NCBI GenBank assembly: GCA_030647195.1
Contig: JAUSKD010000018.1
Coordinates: forward strand, 1 to 46,496
From: Candidatus Peribacter sp.
Lineage (GTDB): Bacteria; Patescibacteriota; Gracilibacteria; Peribacterales; Peribacteraceae
DNA length: 46,496 nucleotides
Direction of reading: 5' to 3'
Position 1 is the stretch's first letter. Every line of letters begins with the position of its first letter. Below, in pieces: positions 7,187 to 16,798 of this stretch. A program made the translations under genes and the position numbers. The notes under the pieces were generated by a model that saw nothing but the letters and a program-made list of their open reading frames with translations, did not search any database and was not told the DNA's origin.

Positions 7187-8058
7187 CAAATAGGAGGAAC
7201 TGTGGGAATACCGCCTACCTTGGTAACGATTGCCGCAATGAGCTCGAGAATTTTGTTCACAATCCCTCCCGCAGCAGCGATTGTTCCGGCAGGATTGCTG
7301 GCCAATGCGGTGAGCATAATTGCAGCCACAGCAGTGCGAATTGGATGCTCCATTGCCCCCTTAGCCACAACGGCAGTGAGCTTAAAGGGATAGAGCGCCG
7401 CGGCCTTGAGGCCGATCACGCTCGCTGCTACGGGATTGGTGCCTGGCGGCAGCTTGAACTTGTAATTGATACCTTTCATGACATCGCGATGAAGCTCGAA
7501 AACCGTGGCATCAAGGCCACGATAGAGCTTGTCTCCGGAAAATTTGAGCGTATTGATGCCCGCCGCCCCCGCCCAACGGAACGGGAATGCGAGTGTTCTG
7601 AAAACGCTCTTTATTCCTTCAGTGGGCGCGCGAACAAACGTGTCCTTCACAACTTGACCGATACTAAGAGGCTGCTTCGTCATCTTGCTCCCGACATATC
7701 GCCCAATGCCCGCAGCGGCAAGCCCGGCAATGCCCAGAGGAGGAAGAGCGATGCCCAATGTGGTGAGGATGGCATTGCGCGTGTTCCTCATGCCCTCTCC
7801 AATGGTCGGCATCTGTACATACTGCGGGCCCTCTATAGGTGCCTCCGGTGACTCTGCTGGGGGAGGTGCTTCCACTTCCGGGATGGTATCTTTCACGGCA
7901 TCTTTCACTTTATCCGTCTCCTTTTTTACTTGATCTCCACCCTCTTTTTTTAGCTTTGCTTCGGGTTTTTCTTTGCCTGTTTCCGGAGTCTCCTTGGGAG
8001 CTTCGGGAACTGCGGTCTTTGACAGCAGTCGGGATTCTGCACAGGTAACTGTAGGCAT
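7186..8058 (-). CDS. Membrane-associated protein, unknown function
   Basis: This 290-aa protein starts MPTVTCAESRLLSK. The frame extends 21 codons upstream, but this ATG has the only strong Shine-Dalgarno sequence in the window, AGGAGG 4 nt upstream. Residues 15-85 are a charged, Lys/Glu/Pro-rich low-complexity region. Then come hydrophobic segments: about 92-121 (LTTLGIALPPLGIAGLAAAGIG) and about 235-280 (AVAAIMLTALASNPAG and a C-terminal Ile/Ala-rich helix). It is the third gene of a four-gene minus-strand run and overlaps the 115-aa gene by one base. Function is not recognised. Confidence 0.75.
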   Translation of the reverse strand: MPTVTCAESRLLSKTAVPEAPKETPETGKEKPEAKLKKEGGDQVKKETDKVKDAVKDTIPEVEAPPPAESPEAPIEGPQYVQMPTIGEGMRNTRNAILTTLGIALPPLGIAGLAAAGIGRYVGSKMTKQPLSIGQVVKDTFVRAPTEGIKSVFRTLAFPFRWAGAAGINTLKFSGDKLYRGLDATVFELHRDVMKGINYKFKLPPGTNPVAASVIGLKAAALYPFKLTAVVAKGAMEHPIRTAVAAIMLTALASNPAGTIAAAGGIVNKILELIAAIVTKVGGIPTVPPI

Positions 8059-8062
8059 GATT

Positions 8063-8068
8063 CCTCCT
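8063..8068 (-). promoter_or_regulatory. Canonical Shine-Dalgarno sequence (rare in this window)
   Basis: AGGAGG on the minus strand, 4 nt before the ATG at 8056-8058. It decides the start of the 290-aa gene and is the only perfect SD found before a called gene. Confidence 0.75.
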
Positions 8069-8127
8069 TGTGTGAGAGTGGTTTCTGCCGATTCTGAATG
8101 AATGAATTTTCGCATGAGCAAATGATG

Positions 8128-10698
8128 TTATTTTATGCCCAGCAGTCGTTTCACTGTGGCATAGCTGAACTTGGCAAGGGCAACACCACCAACGAGCACA
8201 CCGACGGTGGTCGGGGAAACGACAGCACCAACAGCAGGCACCTGTGCAGCGAGGTAAGCGGTGAGTCCATAAGCGGCCCCGCCTGCGAGTGTCGTGGCTG
8301 CAACGCCGCTCAATGCAATCTTGCCGATCTCTTTGGCCGGAGCAGCAGCGGCAGACCCAAGGGCACCACCCGCCTTTTTCACCCAACCTTCTCCTTTCCG
8401 TTCCTTCAGCTTCTTGAATGTCTGATGCACCTTCACACAGAACGCCCGTACGATCTCCATATTCTGCCCGACAGCCTCCGGGCCCATTGGGCGGTCTGGT
8501 TCTTTCGGCTTCCTTACACCTACATATTCCTGTTCTGCTTTTTCTGCAATTCCTCGCTGTCGTTCAATTTGCCCTCTTTCTGCGAGCCTTCTCCTTGATC
8601 TCTCGATATCAGACTGTAGTTTGCGTTTTCCTGCTTCAGAAGTATCTGGATCATTCACATCTTCCGGCATCCCGATCTTCTGTTCGGCAGCATGTAGCCG
8701 ATCTTCAATTTCGGTTCTCTGTTCTGGCTGCAATCCGGCAAGGGCTTCAATGGCCCCTTGCAGCCGCCGAATTTGCACCTTAAGGACTGGCCCACGTGCC
8801 TTTGCCCTTTCGCTTTCATCCTTTCTTATGGATTTCTCCTGCTGCTCAACAAGGGCCAGCTCATCCTGCAGTTGCTCCAGCTGCGACTGTTTTTGATGAA
8901 GTTCGGTCTCCAGAGCTTCCAGCCTCTGCGACTCTTTCTGAGCTTTTTCTTTGAGGCGAGTTTTCTCTTCTTCATCAACTTTTTTTTGTAGAGCCTTTCT
9001 ACGACCGAGCGTGTGCTGTACATGCGGCGCCGCTGCGAGGGCAAGATCCTGTTCTGTGCGGTATCGCCTGCGGTCAATAACCGCAGCCGGAATGACAATC
9101 ATCGGCAACCATCGCTTCTCTGAATCCGTGAGCTGGCTCTCTTCCGAGTATTCCATGAGAACATCTGGACGATACAGATCCCCCCCCTTCACATGTGCCG
9201 TTTCCGCGGAGAGGATTGGCTCCCCTCCCTTACCTTGTATTTCACCTTTGGCGGAAATCTCCAATCGCTGTGGTACCTTGCGCACAGTGCGGTACAACTG
9301 ACGAAGCCCGAATGCACCAGCACCAATGGCAAGCGGCAGTGGCGACCATGTCGCCACACTGAGAGCCGCAGCGGTCCCGAATGTAGCGCCGGTGATCTGC
9401 CCCTCTCGCTTATCGCGTGCATGATTTGCAAGCAACCGTCCGTAACACACACTGACCTGAAGTAAGTGATCAAGGGCGTCAGTGCTTCCTGCTTCAATCT
9501 GTTGATGAAAACCAGCAAGCTGTTGCCGTTCCTCATCTGTCACGCCCCGCACCCCCCTCGGAGGACTGACCTGCAATCCCTCATGTGCCTCACGGCAGAG
9601 TTGCCGAAGACGTGCAAAACAATATTTCGCATAGCGTTCGACTGAGCAGAGATAGGGCGTCTCAGAGGGCTTGGCTCTCTCAGAATTATGAAGAGCAATC
9701 ACAAGTGTATCTTCTCCCGGTTCATCCAGAAGATCTTTGTCTGCAGTCCACTGCCACTGCCTGATCTTGCCTGTGCAGTCTTTCATCCGTTGCTGCGCAC
9801 CTTCTCCTGCACCAAGAGATGCTTCAAATTCCCTATCCACTTTCGCTCCGTGTGCCAGCCATGCATGTGCCCTCCTCAACACCGGGATGGCAGCAGGCCA
9901 AGCAACCGAGATGCCAGGTAAGTACGAAGGTAACGCATTATTCAGAAGCGCAATCTGCGCGGCATCCGTGCCCATTGCCGCAGTCGTGCCCCAGAGTGTG
10001 AGGCCACCAGCGGCTGCGGGTCTTCCCACTTCATCCAATCCCACAAATTCCGGTTTTTCGCGCAGATCGCGATACCCCCTCAGAAATTCTCCGGACAATC
10101 TATCCTCCTGAGACATCCATGCGAATTTGTTCTGTATCCATTTCATGGCCCTTGCCCATCGTGAAGGAACTGGCGCATGAGGAGCTTCACCGGGAACGGG
10201 AGCGGGGGCGGCCGTCAGTTCTGGTGCTCCATCCGGGACTGCAGATGGCATCGAAGTGAGGACATTCCGCAGATGCTCTCGAGCTTGCTGTGCTTGCTCC
10301 ATAGTGAACGTACCTTCTGCTACGAGACGAGAAATCTCGAACTCCTGTCGGTCTGCCGGAAAAGCTTGGAGCATCACAAAAAGAAGCGCACGATTATCAA
10401 TCGACTCATCTGCTTTTTCAACAGGGCTTTCAGCATCGGCATTACTTGCACCAGCTATAGGACTATTCTCAGCAGGGACTCCGCCAGTTACAACACCACC
10501 GACATCTCCTCTTGTTCCTCCAAGAATCTCTTCCACGGGTTCCCCCTGTGACGGAGACAGTTCGAGACCCTCATCCAAATCTAATGGGGTCAATTCAAAA
10601 TCGCCCTCTGGGGCGCCCTCGCCTGGCGTCGAGTCATCACCATCCATTGGAAACAGTTCATCGTCACCGCCGTCAGGATTGCCTGGTACCGAAGACAT
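8128..10698 (-). CDS. 856-aa membrane and coiled-coil protein, unknown function
   Basis: The N-terminal ~130 residues are very acidic and Gly/Pro/Asp-rich. A helical region follows, then hydrophobic segments at about 230-265 (GGLTLWGTTAAMG through PGISVAWPAAIPVL) and about 430-460 (GTAAALSVATWSPLPLAIGAGAFG). A long charged coiled coil rich in Glu, Lys, Arg and Gln spans about 540-740 (ELHQKQSQLEQLQDELALVE). A C-terminal Ala/Gly/Val-rich hydrophobic region at about 790-845 ends KRLLGIK. The gene starts 33 nt after the 2006-aa gene and is followed 69 nt later by the 290-aa gene. It may be an inner-membrane scaffold, but that is inference; no known domain is recognised. Confidence 0.8.
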   Translation of the reverse strand: MSSVPGNPDGGDDELFPMDGDDSTPGEGAPEGDFELTPLDLDEGLELSPSQGEPVEEILGGTRGDVGGVVTGGVPAENSPIAGASNADAESPVEKADESIDNRALLFVMLQAFPADRQEFEISRLVAEGTFTMEQAQQAREHLRNVLTSMPSAVPDGAPELTAAPAPVPGEAPHAPVPSRWARAMKWIQNKFAWMSQEDRLSGEFLRGYRDLREKPEFVGLDEVGRPAAAGGLTLWGTTAAMGTDAAQIALLNNALPSYLPGISVAWPAAIPVLRRAHAWLAHGAKVDREFEASLGAGEGAQQRMKDCTGKIRQWQWTADKDLLDEPGEDTLVIALHNSERAKPSETPYLCSVERYAKYCFARLRQLCREAHEGLQVSPPRGVRGVTDEERQQLAGFHQQIEAGSTDALDHLLQVSVCYGRLLANHARDKREGQITGATFGTAAALSVATWSPLPLAIGAGAFGLRQLYRTVRKVPQRLEISAKGEIQGKGGEPILSAETAHVKGGDLYRPDVLMEYSEESQLTDSEKRWLPMIVIPAAVIDRRRYRTEQDLALAAAPHVQHTLGRRKALQKKVDEEEKTRLKEKAQKESQRLEALETELHQKQSQLEQLQDELALVEQQEKSIRKDESERAKARGPVLKVQIRRLQGAIEALAGLQPEQRTEIEDRLHAAEQKIGMPEDVNDPDTSEAGKRKLQSDIERSRRRLAERGQIERQRGIAEKAEQEYVGVRKPKEPDRPMGPEAVGQNMEIVRAFCVKVHQTFKKLKERKGEGWVKKAGGALGSAAAAPAKEIGKIALSGVAATTLAGGAAYGLTAYLAAQVPAVGAVVSPTTVGVLVGGVALAKFSYATVKRLLGIK

Positions 10699-10703
10699 AA
10701 AAT

Positions 10704-10731
10704 ATTATGAATTAAATTAAATAAAAGTCAA
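10704..10731 (-). promoter_or_regulatory. Candidate internal promoter for the 856-aa gene
   Basis: TTGACT (plus 10726-10731), 16 nt, CATAAT (plus 10704-10709), then 5 nt to the ATG at 10698. The AT-rich gap contrasts with the GC-rich surroundings. Read-through from the upstream gene is also possible. Confidence 0.5.
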
Positions 10732-13700
10732 TTACGGCATCCATGAGCGATTTTCGAGCTCTTTTAGAAGAGCTGTGATACGTGGCGTAATTGCCCCAAG
10801 AAATACTGCCTCCGAAATATCCCTTCCCATTCTCATGGTTGCACCCGGCATTCTCCGACCATTGTAGGAATAGAGACTGTCTCCGGGGACAGTAAAACCT
10901 TTCCCTTTGAGATATTCCTTATAAGCATCAATCCCACCCGCATCCTTATACTTCCCTCCATAGAGAACAAATTCCAAAGCCATAGAGACAAGATCCGTAT
11001 ACTGATCAGGAGTTGCTATTGTTAGTCCATAGAGTGCCAACAGACTCTGCTCAAATTTACTGATTCTTTCAGCCTTATCTATGTTTGGAATCTGCTCCAC
11101 GACTTTCTGAAGCAGACCCGTTGCAGATCCGTCCAAGAGACACTGTAGTCGTTTGGCATGGACGGGCCCCTGTGTCTCACGCGCCTTTGCAAATGTCTTA
11201 AGGAGCTTGCCGGCTCTGCGCTCGACAATTGCCGGATCATCGGCACCCGCGATAATTGCAGCAACAATAACCTCGCCGTACGTCTTTGCGTCAGCTTCCG
11301 GTACACCGAGAAGGTATTGCACACACGCTGCCCACTCACGCTCACCAGCATCGGCAGAAAATACAGGAGCGGCAGGAACTACCTCCTTGAATCTCTTTCG
11401 AAGCTCTTGCCTCTTTCCTTCCACAACACCCTCACCTCCCAGAGCACGAACAAGATCCGCCGGATTTGGGGTATTGGCGGGATTGATTAATCTATCCACT
11501 TCACTCTCCGCTACACGGGGCCTGTCGGGAGGTGCGGAGGGACCGGAAGGAGCGGCAGGCGCAGCGGCGGCTCTGGCAGCTTCCTCCGCAGCTTTTGCCA
11601 CAGTGTCTGGCACGGGCGAAATCGCAGAAGGAGTGAATTCCTTTACAAGATTCGGGAACTTCTTCACGTGATCAACAGATGGCGCGATGCCACGTCGACC
11701 GTAGAGTTCGAGACGCATTTGCTTGGCTTGCGCCTTGAATAGCTCCAGATCCACCGGTCTCTTTTGAGCACTCAGAATGGTTTCCAGAACCACATTCGTC
11801 ACAAGCGCGTTCAGGTAGGTCTCGTATTGCTTGTATTTCTCGCTGTCTTTTCCACCGAATTCCTTTTCCGCCTCACTGAGGAATCGAGCACGGTAGGCAT
11901 CCACTTGCGGATCCAGAAACTCACTCGCGCGACCTCGGAAAGGCAAGACATAGGAAATTACGGAAAGCCAACCAACTACGGTGTTTTCTTTTCTGGCAGC
12001 CTGCATCGCTCCCACAAAGGTTCGCTCATCCCCCACCATCAAAGGCATCTGGAGCACGGTGTTCGTGTTGTAGTGACTCAGAAGATAATTGTAGGCATCG
12101 AGTGTTTCCTTCGGGAGCGTCTTCACATAATCCTCGAACTTCTGATCTGCGGTCGGCCATGAGACGGCCAGCCGTTCTGTCAGTTTGAAATTCGGATCAT
12201 TGCGTTTTTCAAACAGCTTCACGTGTCTGCAGGCCACAAGGTAGGTAAATACCTGCTTCTTCAGCAAATCAAACCAGAGCATCCGCTCGATGGGATCTGT
12301 AACCTCGGTTTCGAAGTTCGTTTTTCCGCTCAACTTCTTGAGCCAGCCCTCAAGGAGAACCCCGAACGTATCGGGAACCTCCGCGAACGCGCTCACTTGG
12401 TCTGTGAGTGATTTCTGTAATTCTGAGACCTTGGCAAGAGACTCCACATGCGCTGGCAGCGTGAAAGCGGTATCCAGATCCAAATCAAGAGCACTCTTTG
12501 CACTTTCGACAAAATAATTGAGAACAGGGCCCGTTACTCCATTGGAGAGAAGCATAAGATATGTGCTCTTCGCTGCTTCCCTTGCTCCTTCTACTCCTCT
12601 GCCAGTTGTATCAAACATCCATTCACAGGCTTCGGGGGTTTTCTGAATAAAGAATATTTTTGCATCAGCACATTTTTGAGCAATAAGTTTCCAACCAGCA
12701 GCAAAATCCTCTTTTGATTCAGCCCACAATTTGGTCTTCGTAAGTTTTGCCCAATCCCATACTGAGTCTGCCGATGCAAACACCATCCCTTTCCCCGCTT
12801 CCCACATCTCCGGCACCTTATGCACCCCCTGCTTCATCATCACCCACGCCTGCACGCCGTACTTCTTGACGAGTGCTGAGGCTTCGTCGTAGGTGTAACC
12901 GAACATATCCGCGGCGGCCTCGAGGTAGCTTCGATTCTCCAGCATCTCCTTCGTCGGCATCTGGCACTCCGACATGATCACCTCGAACATCGTCGCCGGC
13001 TTGAGGGAGGTCGCACGATTCGCGACATAGCGTCGCTGGATCAGATCCGCGCCCTGCTCGGCATTGGTATCGGTATTGCCGCCGGCAAGTCCGTTGATGC
13101 GGGCCACATCGCCGCACAGCGCCTCGAAGGCGTAGTACGCGACCTCACAGGCCTTTTCGCGCGAGCCCGTGGCACCGAGGTTGTCTTCGATATCCGAAAC
13201 GCGCAGTGACTTGGGAGCGCCGAGCGAGAACTGCTTGCCCCCGCCGGACTTTACGGCATTGCGCCACGCGAGCAGCTCTTGCACCGCAACGGGATTCTTC
13301 TCATTCATCAGGACGCGGATGGCCGCCTGCCCTGACGGCTGCATCAGCACCGCGTAACGCTTGTCGAGCGCGGCGCCGCGCCGGCGGAACGCCTCCAACG
13401 GGGAGCTGCGGTCCTCCTTATTCTTAAAGCGAAGGTTCTCACCCAGGAGGTCTCGGCCCGTCCGCTGCTTCACGATGGCATTCACACCAAGGAGGATCGG
13501 CAGGCCCAGAAGGACGAACTTGCCCTTCTTGCTCTTCCACGCCTCCTTGATCATCCAGTATGCGGCGAAGGCGATGGCGATCACCTCGGCCTTGCCGATC
13601 ATGTCGGTGTTCCACAGATCCTTCATGGATTCAATGCCGGTACGCAGCCATCGGTCGACAGGATTCGTGAATTCGTCTTCATCCTCGATCTGCTCTTTGG

Positions 13701-16700
13701 CTTTGATACTGCCGCGCATCTCGAAGAGGAGTCGCTGCTGGAACGCATTGACCGCCAAACGGGCATCGATCACCGAGACTTTTTCGGTGCGGCCCTGATA
13801 CTCATAAGTCTGTTCCTCGCCCGTGACGAATGCCTCGAGGAAAGCCGCCTTCGCGGGAGAGTCCTCGAGCGCGATCTCGAGCGATGCACGCACCTTTTCC
13901 GGCGGATCCATGATCCAGCGGCCGACGCCTGCGGCGAGGTTCAGTGCGGGATTCGCCGGATCTTTGGCCTGCCGCAGAAGATCGAGGGCACGGGGATTGA
14001 AGTTGAGCCCACGCTGCTTATAAGGAGAGAGAATATCGCGCCCCGCCTGTGTTTCGACGATGGCACGCGCATCGATGGTGCGCAGAAACGCTTTCTTGTC
14101 TGCGGCATTCATCTCGGCCATCTGTTCATCCACGAATGTGTCCTGCTGCTCGGGCGTGTGAAGGGTCTTCGCCTCTTGCAAGAGTTCCAAAGCCGCCTTC
14201 AGGCCCGCTTCGGGATCCGTCTTGGTGCCCTTGTGCATGGCCATCCAGAGCGTCAATTGCCGAAGCCTGCGTGAGCACAAATTCCAACCGAGAACATTCA
14301 ATCGGCCGATCACATACTGGTTGGCCATGAGGAGCGCCTCCGCCTGCACATTGTGCTCCGACGGAGAGACCGCGGGATCTCCGCGGAGTGCCTTCAACTG
14401 GGCTTCTCTGCGGCTATGCAGTCCGGTTTCCGTCGTCTCGAGGAACCGCTGCGCTCCCGAGGATGTCTTGAGCAGCTTCTCGAGCGAGGCCTTGCCGTCC
14501 TTCAGGGCTGCCTGCTGATTCAGCAGTGTGAGGAGGTCGGCATCGTGTTCCGGATCCCAGAAATTCTTGCGGATGCCCGCGATGTAATCCCACCACATGC
14601 TTCCGCCCGCTTTGGCGAGCTTCCAGAATTCGGAGGCATGGAATGCGACGGATTCCTTCCACGTGACCTCATGCACCTTCGCCGTGCGCATCTGCTTGTA
14701 CAGGTCCATCGGCTTCGCTGTGACCGGGAACTCGCCCAAGAGCTGAATGAGCGCAAACTTGTCCACAAGGAACGAATTATCGGCCTGTTGCTTGAGTGGC
14801 CCCCCCGCGGCCTTGAACTCCGCAAGCTTCTCCTTCGCTTTCCGGTCCGCCTCCGTTCCATTCCCGTCGAAAAAGAGGAACGTGAGGTATTCGAGCAGCA
14901 ACGTACCATCGTTCTTAAGCCGGAAACCAGTGCCGGAACCCGTCGGCTCCGTCACGCTCTCGACGATTGCCGTAGCACTTTCTCTTCCGAGGAAGCCTGC
15001 TTCGTCGACATCTGTTTCCACTTTGATTTCCCCGATCTCCTTTTTCAGCAAGTCAAGTTTCGCACTCGCCTCGATGTCATAGTATCCCGCACGCGACGAC
15101 GCTTTGATGACGTTCTTGGTGACGAGGGAATCAAGATATCGCTGCACCGCTTCCGGTGAGGGTGCGTACATGCCCCTCTTCATGATCTCCGAAACGAGTG
15201 CTTTGAGAGAATCGATTTTGACCGAACCTTCTCCGATGGCTGAGCCTGCTTTCGGCTCAAATATTGCATCAACCTTCGGGGTAGCTGCAGGTATGCCGTA
15301 CAGCGCCTCCTTCTTCTTTTTCCCGAACTGTTCCATCTGCGCGATGGAGATGAGCACGCCCGGGCTAGGACGGTAGTTGCCGTCCTCCAGCATCTTCACA
15401 ACCGTATCCGGCATGCGGGCACGAAGCGCCAGCGCCGAGAGCGAAACGCCTGTGGGATTATCGATCTTCACGCCTTCGCTCTTCAGGTACTCCTCCGCCT
15501 TGCCGGTATTCCAGAGACTCAAAAGGTCGCGGGAGAAGTCCTCGATCGAAACAGTGGCGGACGGGGTGGTCTTCTTCAATTCTGTTTCCGACTTCGCGCG
15601 GTCCGCCTCCACCGCATCCCTTCCGCCTTTGAGGATGGCGAGGATGAGCTTCTTGATCTCGTTTGCGTCTTTGATCTGGTACTTCTTCCGGATCCGCTCC
15701 ACCTGCGAAGCCTCCGTCAGTTCCACACTGGTCTTGAGCCCGAGTGCTTCCTCGATTTTCTGTTTCTGACCATCCGTCAGCTTGGTCTTCTTCAGAATTT
15801 CCAGCCGCTGGATCAGCGCATCGAGACGGAACTTTCCGTTGCGCTCAAGCGACAGGTGAATCAGCGCCTCCTGGTCGGTACCGCCGAGGCGGTCCAAGTA
15901 GCGCAGGCGCTCCTGAAACGCATCCGCGATGAGCTTCTGCTGATTCATCTGAAGCTCCGACAACTTGGCATCGATGGCCCGCATGGCGGCCTCCACCTTC
16001 TTGCGCTCATCCGGATTCAAAAGCTCGATGCCGCCGGTCTCGCGAACGATCTTGAGTAATGCCGAGCGCCGTGCAGTCGGCTCGGTGGCAATGGTGTACG
16101 GGTTGAGCTTGGCTTCGGGTATGTCGACTGCCTTGAATTTGTCCGTCCACTTCTTCGCGTTATTGACTTCGTCATCGGTGGCCCAGAGAATGTCTTTCAT
16201 CAGATCGACCAATTGATCGAACCGCTTCTTGAACGTATCGACGTTCGCCTTCTTCGTGAGTATCCCGCTCAGCTCAGCATCAAATCCGGGAAAATCCCCC
16301 ACCCCTCCGGCATCTTTGTAGGCTTTCTGCAGTTTTCGGAGGTCGTCGATGGTCGCCTTCAGGATCTCTGCGCACTTTTTCGCCAGATCCGTGGATTTGT
16401 CCTTGGCGGCATTGATGGCCTGCCCCTCGCCGGTGAATATGTCGTGACTCTTCTGCAGGAACGACAGGGCAATGGCATTCAGCCACTTCTTCGAGTCTTT
16501 GCCCGCAAGCAATTCCACTTGCGAGGCGATCATGTCCAGCGTTTCCTCATTTGCGAGCATCTCTTTGATTTTTGGATCATTCAGCGTCGTTGCGGCGTCA
16601 CGGAGCGCCTTCTTGGCTTCGGCGAATCCGGGGCCGCGCTTCTCTGTATCCAGCCGCATCGCATCGCCGCTGCGCTCCGGCGTCTTGTCGTAAATCAGCC

Positions 16701-16752
16701 GCGCTTCGCGCAGTCCCTCAGACCCGAAATCCGGAAAGAGTTTTTGTGTCAT
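10732..16752 (-). CDS. Giant 2006-aa protein with one central membrane segment, unknown function
   Basis: The protein starts MTQKLFPDFGSEGLREARLIY; an in-frame TTG three codons upstream is less likely. It is mostly charged and helical. There are no cysteine clusters and no nucleotide-binding or protease motif that I can see. Around residues 1055-1095 two adjacent hydrophobic stretches (AEVIAIAFAAYWMIKEAW and FVLLGLPILLGVNAIV) could form a hairpin or a single pass. An Ala/Pro-rich linker (AAPAAPSGPSAPPDRP) lies near 1740, before a conserved-looking helical C-terminal domain. The promoter at 16764-16792 leaves a leader of about 5 nt. It heads an operon with the 856-, 290- and 115-aa genes. Size and neighbours suggest a scaffold of a cell-envelope machine, but this is inference only. 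Confidence 0.85.
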   Translation of the reverse strand: MTQKLFPDFGSEGLREARLIYDKTPERSGDAMRLDTEKRGPGFAEAKKALRDAATTLNDPKIKEMLANEETLDMIASQVELLAGKDSKKWLNAIALSFLQKSHDIFTGEGQAINAAKDKSTDLAKKCAEILKATIDDLRKLQKAYKDAGGVGDFPGFDAELSGILTKKANVDTFKKRFDQLVDLMKDILWATDDEVNNAKKWTDKFKAVDIPEAKLNPYTIATEPTARRSALLKIVRETGGIELLNPDERKKVEAAMRAIDAKLSELQMNQQKLIADAFQERLRYLDRLGGTDQEALIHLSLERNGKFRLDALIQRLEILKKTKLTDGQKQKIEEALGLKTSVELTEASQVERIRKKYQIKDANEIKKLILAILKGGRDAVEADRAKSETELKKTTPSATVSIEDFSRDLLSLWNTGKAEEYLKSEGVKIDNPTGVSLSALALRARMPDTVVKMLEDGNYRPSPGVLISIAQMEQFGKKKKEALYGIPAATPKVDAIFEPKAGSAIGEGSVKIDSLKALVSEIMKRGMYAPSPEAVQRYLDSLVTKNVIKASSRAGYYDIEASAKLDLLKKEIGEIKVETDVDEAGFLGRESATAIVESVTEPTGSGTGFRLKNDGTLLLEYLTFLFFDGNGTEADRKAKEKLAEFKAAGGPLKQQADNSFLVDKFALIQLLGEFPVTAKPMDLYKQMRTAKVHEVTWKESVAFHASEFWKLAKAGGSMWWDYIAGIRKNFWDPEHDADLLTLLNQQAALKDGKASLEKLLKTSSGAQRFLETTETGLHSRREAQLKALRGDPAVSPSEHNVQAEALLMANQYVIGRLNVLGWNLCSRRLRQLTLWMAMHKGTKTDPEAGLKAALELLQEAKTLHTPEQQDTFVDEQMAEMNAADKKAFLRTIDARAIVETQAGRDILSPYKQRGLNFNPRALDLLRQAKDPANPALNLAAGVGRWIMDPPEKVRASLEIALEDSPAKAAFLEAFVTGEEQTYEYQGRTEKVSVIDARLAVNAFQQRLLFEMRGSIKAKEQIEDEDEFTNPVDRWLRTGIESMKDLWNTDMIGKAEVIAIAFAAYWMIKEAWKSKKGKFVLLGLPILLGVNAIVKQRTGRDLLGENLRFKNKEDRSSPLEAFRRRGAALDKRYAVLMQPSGQAAIRVLMNEKNPVAVQELLAWRNAVKSGGGKQFSLGAPKSLRVSDIEDNLGATGSREKACEVAYYAFEALCGDVARINGLAGGNTDTNAEQGADLIQRRYVANRATSLKPATMFEVIMSECQMPTKEMLENRSYLEAAADMFGYTYDEASALVKKYGVQAWVMMKQGVHKVPEMWEAGKGMVFASADSVWDWAKLTKTKLWAESKEDFAAGWKLIAQKCADAKIFFIQKTPEACEWMFDTTGRGVEGAREAAKSTYLMLLSNGVTGPVLNYFVESAKSALDLDLDTAFTLPAHVESLAKVSELQKSLTDQVSAFAEVPDTFGVLLEGWLKKLSGKTNFETEVTDPIERMLWFDLLKKQVFTYLVACRHVKLFEKRNDPNFKLTERLAVSWPTADQKFEDYVKTLPKETLDAYNYLLSHYNTNTVLQMPLMVGDERTFVGAMQAARKENTVVGWLSVISYVLPFRGRASEFLDPQVDAYRARFLSEAEKEFGGKDSEKYKQYETYLNALVTNVVLETILSAQKRPVDLELFKAQAKQMRLELYGRRGIAPSVDHVKKFPNLVKEFTPSAISPVPDTVAKAAEEAARAAAAPAAPSGPSAPPDRPRVAESEVDRLINPANTPNPADLVRALGGEGVVEGKRQELRKRFKEVVPAAPVFSADAGEREWAACVQYLLGVPEADAKTYGEVIVAAIIAGADDPAIVERRAGKLLKTFAKARETQGPVHAKRLQCLLDGSATGLLQKVVEQIPNIDKAERISKFEQSLLALYGLTIATPDQYTDLVSMALEFVLYGGKYKDAGGIDAYKEYLKGKGFTVPGDSLYSYNGRRMPGATMRMGRDISEAVFLGAITPRITALLKELENRSWMP

Positions 16753-16763
16753 AAAATCCAACT

Positions 16764-16792
16764 ATTGTACCAAAAATCGGGTTTTTGTTCAA
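16764..16792 (-). promoter_or_regulatory. Strong promoter of the giant-protein operon
   Basis: The minus strand reads TTGAAC (plus 16787-16792), 17 nt, TACAAT (plus 16764-16769) with an extended TGG before it. The -10 box is 11 nt from the ATG at 16752. The 3' half closely resembles the promoter of the pilin-like operon at 39062-39070. Confidence 0.8.
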
Positions 16793-16798
16793 TGGAGC

